From: Priapulus caudatus
Lineage: Eukaryota; Priapulida; Priapulimorpha; Priapulimorphida; Priapulidae
DNA length: 28,689 nt
Reading direction: 5' to 3'
Assembly (NCBI RefSeq): GCF_000485595.1
Contig: NW_014577062.1
Span: forward strand, 1,591,369-1,620,057
In this document: positions 23,916 to 28,689 of the stretch, in pieces
Layout: each line of letters begins with the position of its first letter
Numbering within the stretch: position 1 is the first letter of the stretch
Notes under the pieces: model-generated
The model's database searches: none
What the model saw: the letters and a program-made list of their open reading frames with translations, nothing else
Told to the model about the DNA's origin: nothing
Program-made: the position numbers and the translations under genes

Positions 23916-23919
23916 ATTT

Positions 23920-24260
23920 AGAGGACGTAGAGAGACAGAAGAGGAGAGGAAGGGACGAGGAGAAGACGAGAAAAGCAGTCGAGAGAGAACGAGATACAGA
24001 GAGCAGACGTGCTTAGAGCCGACTCCGATAGCGAGAGAGGAGGACAGCACAGCAGACCAGACTGAGGAGGACGAGTTGGAGCGAGAAGATGATGGCAGAG
24101 TCTGGAGAAGCAGAGGAGAGTAGACGAGATGATGGTGGACAGGTGAATGAGAGAGAGAGAGAGAGAGAGAAGGGGGGGGGGGGGGCGAGGGAGCAACGAG
24201 AGGAGTAAGAAGAGAAAGGAAAGAGGCAGGGACCTGGGGGAGAAGAGAAGCGCGCCACAC
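23920..24260. repeat. Purine-rich tract with (GA)n and a G run
   Basis: Strand-asymmetric AG-rich sequence of about 330 bases with a GA run at about 24146-24171 followed by about 13 G. The minus-strand frames are Ser/Leu low complexity and are not genes. Confidence 0.85.
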
Positions 24261-24534
24261 ACATACACGCAACACGCACACACACACGCATACTTATACA
24301 TTACCGGCACACAGCACACGCGGCGGACACACGCACATGTTACACCACAGATACAAGCGGACCGAGAGAGGCCAGCGTCTCTCGTTGGGGGTCTCTGCAT
24401 TGTCTTAAATTTTCGGAGGGGGCATCCACAGACTCTGTGGCGCGGCCAGTGATTGGCTGTTTATTACACCGCAGCCGCAATGGTCTTTGGTGTGTGCGTC
24501 GAAAAAAAATAGATGCGCGTGCCGCATAGGGTGC
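24261..24534. other. CA-rich to unique DNA
   Basis: Degenerate CACACG units pass into unique sequence. This segment has no counterpart to the left of the other copy of the duplicated block. Confidence 0.5.
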
Positions 24535-25300
24535 TGTGAGGAGAGAGAGGATCATTCTGTAATGCACGTGTGATGACGGATTTTGTAGCTGTATGTCTAT
24601 ATTTCTCTCAGCACACTACACATTGAATGTGAGTGAGTCCTTGCTTGTACTATAAGTGCCATTTCCCCCAAAATGGTGTAGTTAGCTTATCACAGATAAA
24701 ATATTTACAATTATATTAGCAATAGAAAGGGGTCTATATATTATCGGCTCGGGTTTAACGTCAACTGGCGTGGAAAATATACTCACTTTGGTATCTTTTT
24801 ATACGGCGAACAGCTGTGCTTCGTTTTTGACTGCTTTGCGCTCATAATTTCATTTCATCTTTGCCGATTCTTGGCTCGGGCAAGCTCTTGTAGGATTGTA
24901 TTTGAAACCTAGAACGTTCTGTGGTCATTTGCTGTGCATATAGACTTTAGGAGTGCTGGAAAGGCTGCACAGGACTTAACGATATGCCGTGCCTACTCAA
25001 TATGCTTTGCACATAACTATACCTGGTTAATTTCTACGACTTTAGTGTCTCACTAATAGACTGTCTGCATTGGCCTTTTAATGTTGATCAGATTTATACA
25101 CACAGCTCTCAGCTTGGACGGAAGAAGCACAACTAATAGCTTATGTTAAAACACCATACTCTTTAATAAGTGAGATATACGGAGTTAACCGAAATGATCA
25201 GATGTATTTGTGTGTTATATCGCATGTATAAAGTACCGTCACAAATAAATTAATTTTCCATCAGTGAACAGCAATTATTGAATTCACGGGACATTTAAAA
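24535..25300. repeat. Duplicated non-coding block, copy 2
   Basis: Second copy of 16590-17180 in the same orientation. It begins at GAGAGAGAGGATCATTCTG and ends after the TTTCCATCAGTG string and a following GAATTC. It is longer than copy 1, mostly through a central stretch (about 24915-25170) that aligns poorly. Confidence 0.85.
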
Positions 25301-26350
25301 GAAGCGGACGCCAGGATATATGGCTACACTTATATCATTAGCTTCGTGAGTCATGTGGGTTGCTAGCTCGTAAATTTTTCACGCATACGCAGTGAGACGG
25401 CGTCTAAAGGATTCGTGCTCAGAGCATTTCGCGGGATAGTGCTGGGTAGCCGCCGGGAATAATTTTTGGCGCTAAGGATTACTCCTCACCATCGGTGATG
25501 TTCACACCTCAGGGTCCCGCAAAAACGCATCCGTATCAGCTCGCAATCAGACACACGACCCATCACATGGCACAGGTATTTTTCACTGAGACATACGGAC
25601 ATAGTCCTCTGTCTTTCAGGTTTTACGCAGACGAAGTATCAAACATACATTCCAACGCAACGACCACATTCACCATTACAATAGCATTTAAACACGGATG
25701 CGGGTCGCGTCACTACTTAAGCTTACTTGCTCACACACAATAATCCAGCTCTACAATTCTATGCTCTGTTCGCGCCCGGCAACGCTGGTGCTCTTGGTGT
25801 ACACCCGCTCAGCCGCAATTGCTCTTTCGGGCTTTGCTCTCGCGGTTGTTTGCTCGCGCTCGCTACTACGCTTACTCCCACTGGTTTCCCTTTTTCTTTA
25901 TTTTTTTTATTCGCGGTCGGTGTTTCACTAGTTCTCTCTCGGTCATTGCCCCCTGCGCGCGGTGTCTGAAGCACCTAGTCCAGGTATTAGCGAACCGTTT
26001 TCTGGTAGTTTTTCAGAATTATTTATTTCAACCAACATCGTATTATTATGTATTATAGGCGGCTTATTTTGTTTACTCGGTCTTCCTATATCGCTGAGGG
26101 CCTTTTCACCCTGTGATATTGACAGGTACGTTAGCTATGATTCACGAATATATATGCTAATTGCCACCCGCACTTTCTGCTATTGTGGAACTTGCTGCGC
26201 CATCCGTCTACTCATTACGTGGCATCTGATCTGGTACGCAGCCAAGTTCCTAAAGCCTGTAGTGCGGCCTAATCTTAGCAAAATTCCTACTGATCGTGTC
26301 TTGGAAAATATCATACACAGTGTCTCGCCAAGATATGACATGCGTATCTG
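25301..26350. other. Non-coding DNA, no gene recognised
   Basis: A 129-codon open frame at 25962-26351 (no ATG start) contains a hydrophobic segment but matches no family I know, and its codon use is unremarkable. I do not call it a gene. Confidence 0.4.
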
Positions 26351-26830
26351 ATCTATGCTACTCTATTATTATCTCATATCTATCTATCTTATCATACTCG
26401 CTATCTAGTCTATCTATCTTATTCTGATCTATCTTATCTATCTTATTCTTCTTATGCTAGATCTTATCTATCTATCTATCTAGTCTACCTATCTATCTAT
26501 TGGCGAGTAATCTTTAGCCGCTACTGTTATATTTAGTCTTTTATAATATTTTACTCTATGCATTTGTTGTGATTCTATATTTCGTTTGATTTTATTTATT
26601 CAAATATCTAAGATCATTCACGGCATTACGTCAAGCTAATTTCTATCTCATGCTTGAAATCTCGATATGACATTTAGCCTTCTCATGCTGCTAAATTGCT
26701 TATATATGTGATTAAATAATATATGCTGCTGTCTATCTATCTAGTATCTAGCTATCTACCTTTATCTATCGTAATCTATCTAAGTCTATCTATTTCTATC
26801 TATCTAGTTCTATCTAATCTATCTCGTCTC
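26350..26830. repeat. Degenerate (TATC)n tetranucleotide repeat
   Basis: Clusters of TCTA/TATC units at about 26375-26500 and 26730-26825, separated by about 230 bases of AT-rich unique sequence. Many single-base slips interrupt the units. Confidence 0.85.
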
Positions 26831-28689
26831 TTCTTGTTGTTCGCCGATATCTTTTCGCTTTCCTTTACCCGTGCAATTAGGTTTCGTCGTTATGGCTTTC
26901 ATTATTCGGTCGGTTCGCTCTACTCCACTGCGTTTGTGAGCTGTTTGGGATGCGTGGCGATGCTGGACTCGGTGGTGTCAGTTGACATTGCTTTCGCTGT
27001 TTTGCTGTTGCTTTGCTTGCTGGCTGCTGCCCTGCTGTGGTGCGGTTGTGGGGTGGGTTGTATTGGTGATAAGAGGTGTTGCTGTTGCTGCTGTTTGCCT
27101 CCGCACCAGGGCGGCAGGCCATGCTCGCTGCTGGTTGTTTTTGGGGGCGGTGGTTATCGTGGCAGACCATGTTCATTAGATATCTCGTTGCTTCGAATAT
27201 GCGTCTCATCTTATTAACTGGGGATCTAATGCAGTAAGCATACCTCTGGAGACTTTCGACCTACGCGCTGCCGAGGTATGGGCGACTTGTTTGTATGGCA
27301 TTGGTTTTATCTGGGCTTTGGGAGGAGAAATCTACTGCTAACGAAAACGCGTTCATTCACGATCGTCTGTAATCCACACGTCACGAGTATTACGTGCATA
27401 AGATAGAGCCCACAGTTAAATTTTACTATTTACATAAGATAGTCTCCTCTTGAATCTAGGTTAAGCTGGATACCAATTATAAGATTGTGTGCTCTATTGT
27501 TTATTTTAAACGACTAACCCTGATAATATTGATAACTTCGCCGGATCATAATTGCTTTGCCTTCGATTCAGTACATGCGCATACTGAAATTCACAATTAC
27601 CTACACTCATAGGTAATCCTTCGATATAGAATATTACTGTGCTTGATTGTCACGAGGAGTTTCGGTTACATGGAACATTCTCAATTCCATGTTTTCGCGC
27701 GTTTTTGGCAATGGGGCATTACGACTATATCCGTTAACTAATATTAATTCAAACCAGTAGTGACCGTATAATTTTGATCTTTGCTGCCGTAGATAATTAC
27801 ATCTGAGACAGTGGACTGGGCTAATATCACTCGAGATGTGTCACGTACGAGGTGTTGATAATCTTCTTTACTAAAAGAACCGTAGCTACATTTTCGAAAA
27901 CCATACTTTTTGAGTTCACCCAGCACTGGCGTTCTGTCTAGCATCTGGGTGAGATATAATACGTTACATTTTACGGCAAATATATTGGCACTTCATGGTC
28001 CTATGACACTTTTATTTTATATGAACGAATTTTTATGGCGCTCGTCATGGACAAAATTACTTGTTTTTTGTGTTGCCGGGGCGTCCGCGCATCAAATAAT
28101 GGAGGTTTAGATATGTTGCAGATGACTAGTTTATGTAACGCAAGCAATCATGTATTTTGATGAATTATACAGCCTGATACATGTCTATCTTCAGACTGGC
28201 AGTAATTTCGGAGGATGGTCTTAAATTAGTTCGCAGTTGAGGGCATCAACCTTGTCTCTTTTTAAATATTTTTTGAATCCAAATAAACCGACGAAGACCA
28301 TTTGACGCAAGAATCCTTCCTTTGTATGACCATTATTTTAATAGTGTTACACTAGCGCCCTACTTGGTGATGGCATACGCTATAATAGCGCATTGGATTA
28401 GATAACGCGTGTAGTGAAACCGTAGAATACATGTAAGTCTTAAGTATAATTTCATTTTCTAAACAGTAAGCAAAAATAAAAAGATGCGGAACAGAAAGAG
28501 ATGCCTGATTCATTAATTAATGCAGTCTATTTATTGCTGTTATGCTAAAATTACGAGTCGGATTAATAACAGCGCAGAGGCACGCACAAGGTCACAATGA
28601 TGCATTAGCTACTATGGCATCAATAAATTAATTGACAGCTACATTCACTATATTTGCTTACAAAAAAACTAAGAACCTCATACCTGTTT
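26831..28689. other. Non-coding DNA, no gene recognised
   Basis: The open frames at 26877-27209 (minus), 27744-27944 (minus) and 27910-28110 (plus) have no recognisable domain. A T/G-rich, GCTGCTG-containing patch at about 26980-27140 explains the long Cys/Leu-rich frame there. Confidence 0.5.

Noticed and set aside
23907-24400. Minus-strand frames of 126 and 160 codons
   Set aside because: Ser/Leu-rich products of an AG-rich tract; low complexity.
25962-26351. 129-codon frame with a possible membrane segment
   Set aside because: No ATG at its start, no recognisable domain, and donor- and acceptor-like sites are at chance level.
26723-27217. 164-codon frame with hydrophobic and Cys-rich segments
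   Set aside because: It starts in TATC repeats and crosses a GCTGCTG-rich patch. No family resemblance and no splice support.

Overview
The window is nuclear DNA from an animal, most likely a marine invertebrate. It has spliced genes with GT-AG introns, AT-rich intergenic DNA, dense microsatellites, and many short non-autonomous transposons. The actin gene has coding introns at the positions called 41, 121, 204 and 267 in standard actin numbering. That set is known from echinoderms and other deuterostomes, so an echinoderm or related ambulacrarian is my best guess, but this is an inference and the phylum is not proved.

Layout. 1-6600: no confident host gene. This part holds simple repeats, a 183-bp GC-rich terminal-repeat element (375-557), a GC-rich hairpin (3129-3192), a 152-bp foldback (3458-3609), a nest of foldback elements with a tRNA-derived SINE inserted in one arm (4135-5401), a decayed LINE reverse-transcriptase fragment (about 5555-5875), and another foldback with a satellite hairpin (5933-6318). 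6609-7025: a pogo/Tigger-like deletion derivative. 7113-9249: a three-exon gene for mitochondrial ribosomal protein mL51 (MRPL51), with a hAT-like MITE in intron 1. 10183-10395: a TTAA-flanked MITE. 10850-11050: microsatellites.

About 11865-14678 is a broken copy of the 5' half of an actin gene. It is riddled with single-base insertions and deletions and ends exactly at an exon-3 splice acceptor, against a 25-N assembly gap (14679-14703). 14704-17400: microsatellites, a CpG-rich stretch and a block (about 16590-17180) that recurs at about 24535-25300. 17465-22125: the intact actin gene, with pyrimidine-rich upstream DNA, CArG box, TATA box, an intron in the 5' UTR, five coding exons and a poly(A) signal. 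22130-28689: microsatellites, the second copy of the repeated block, a degenerate TATC tract and DNA in which I recognise no gene.

Two host genes are therefore well supported: mL51 (mitoribosome large subunit) and actin (cytoskeleton). They are functionally unrelated and both lie on the plus strand. I see no novel multi-gene system. The most useful observations are the probable false duplication of the actin 5' half, the nested foldbacks that preserve an empty site for the SINE, and the transposons around and inside mL51.
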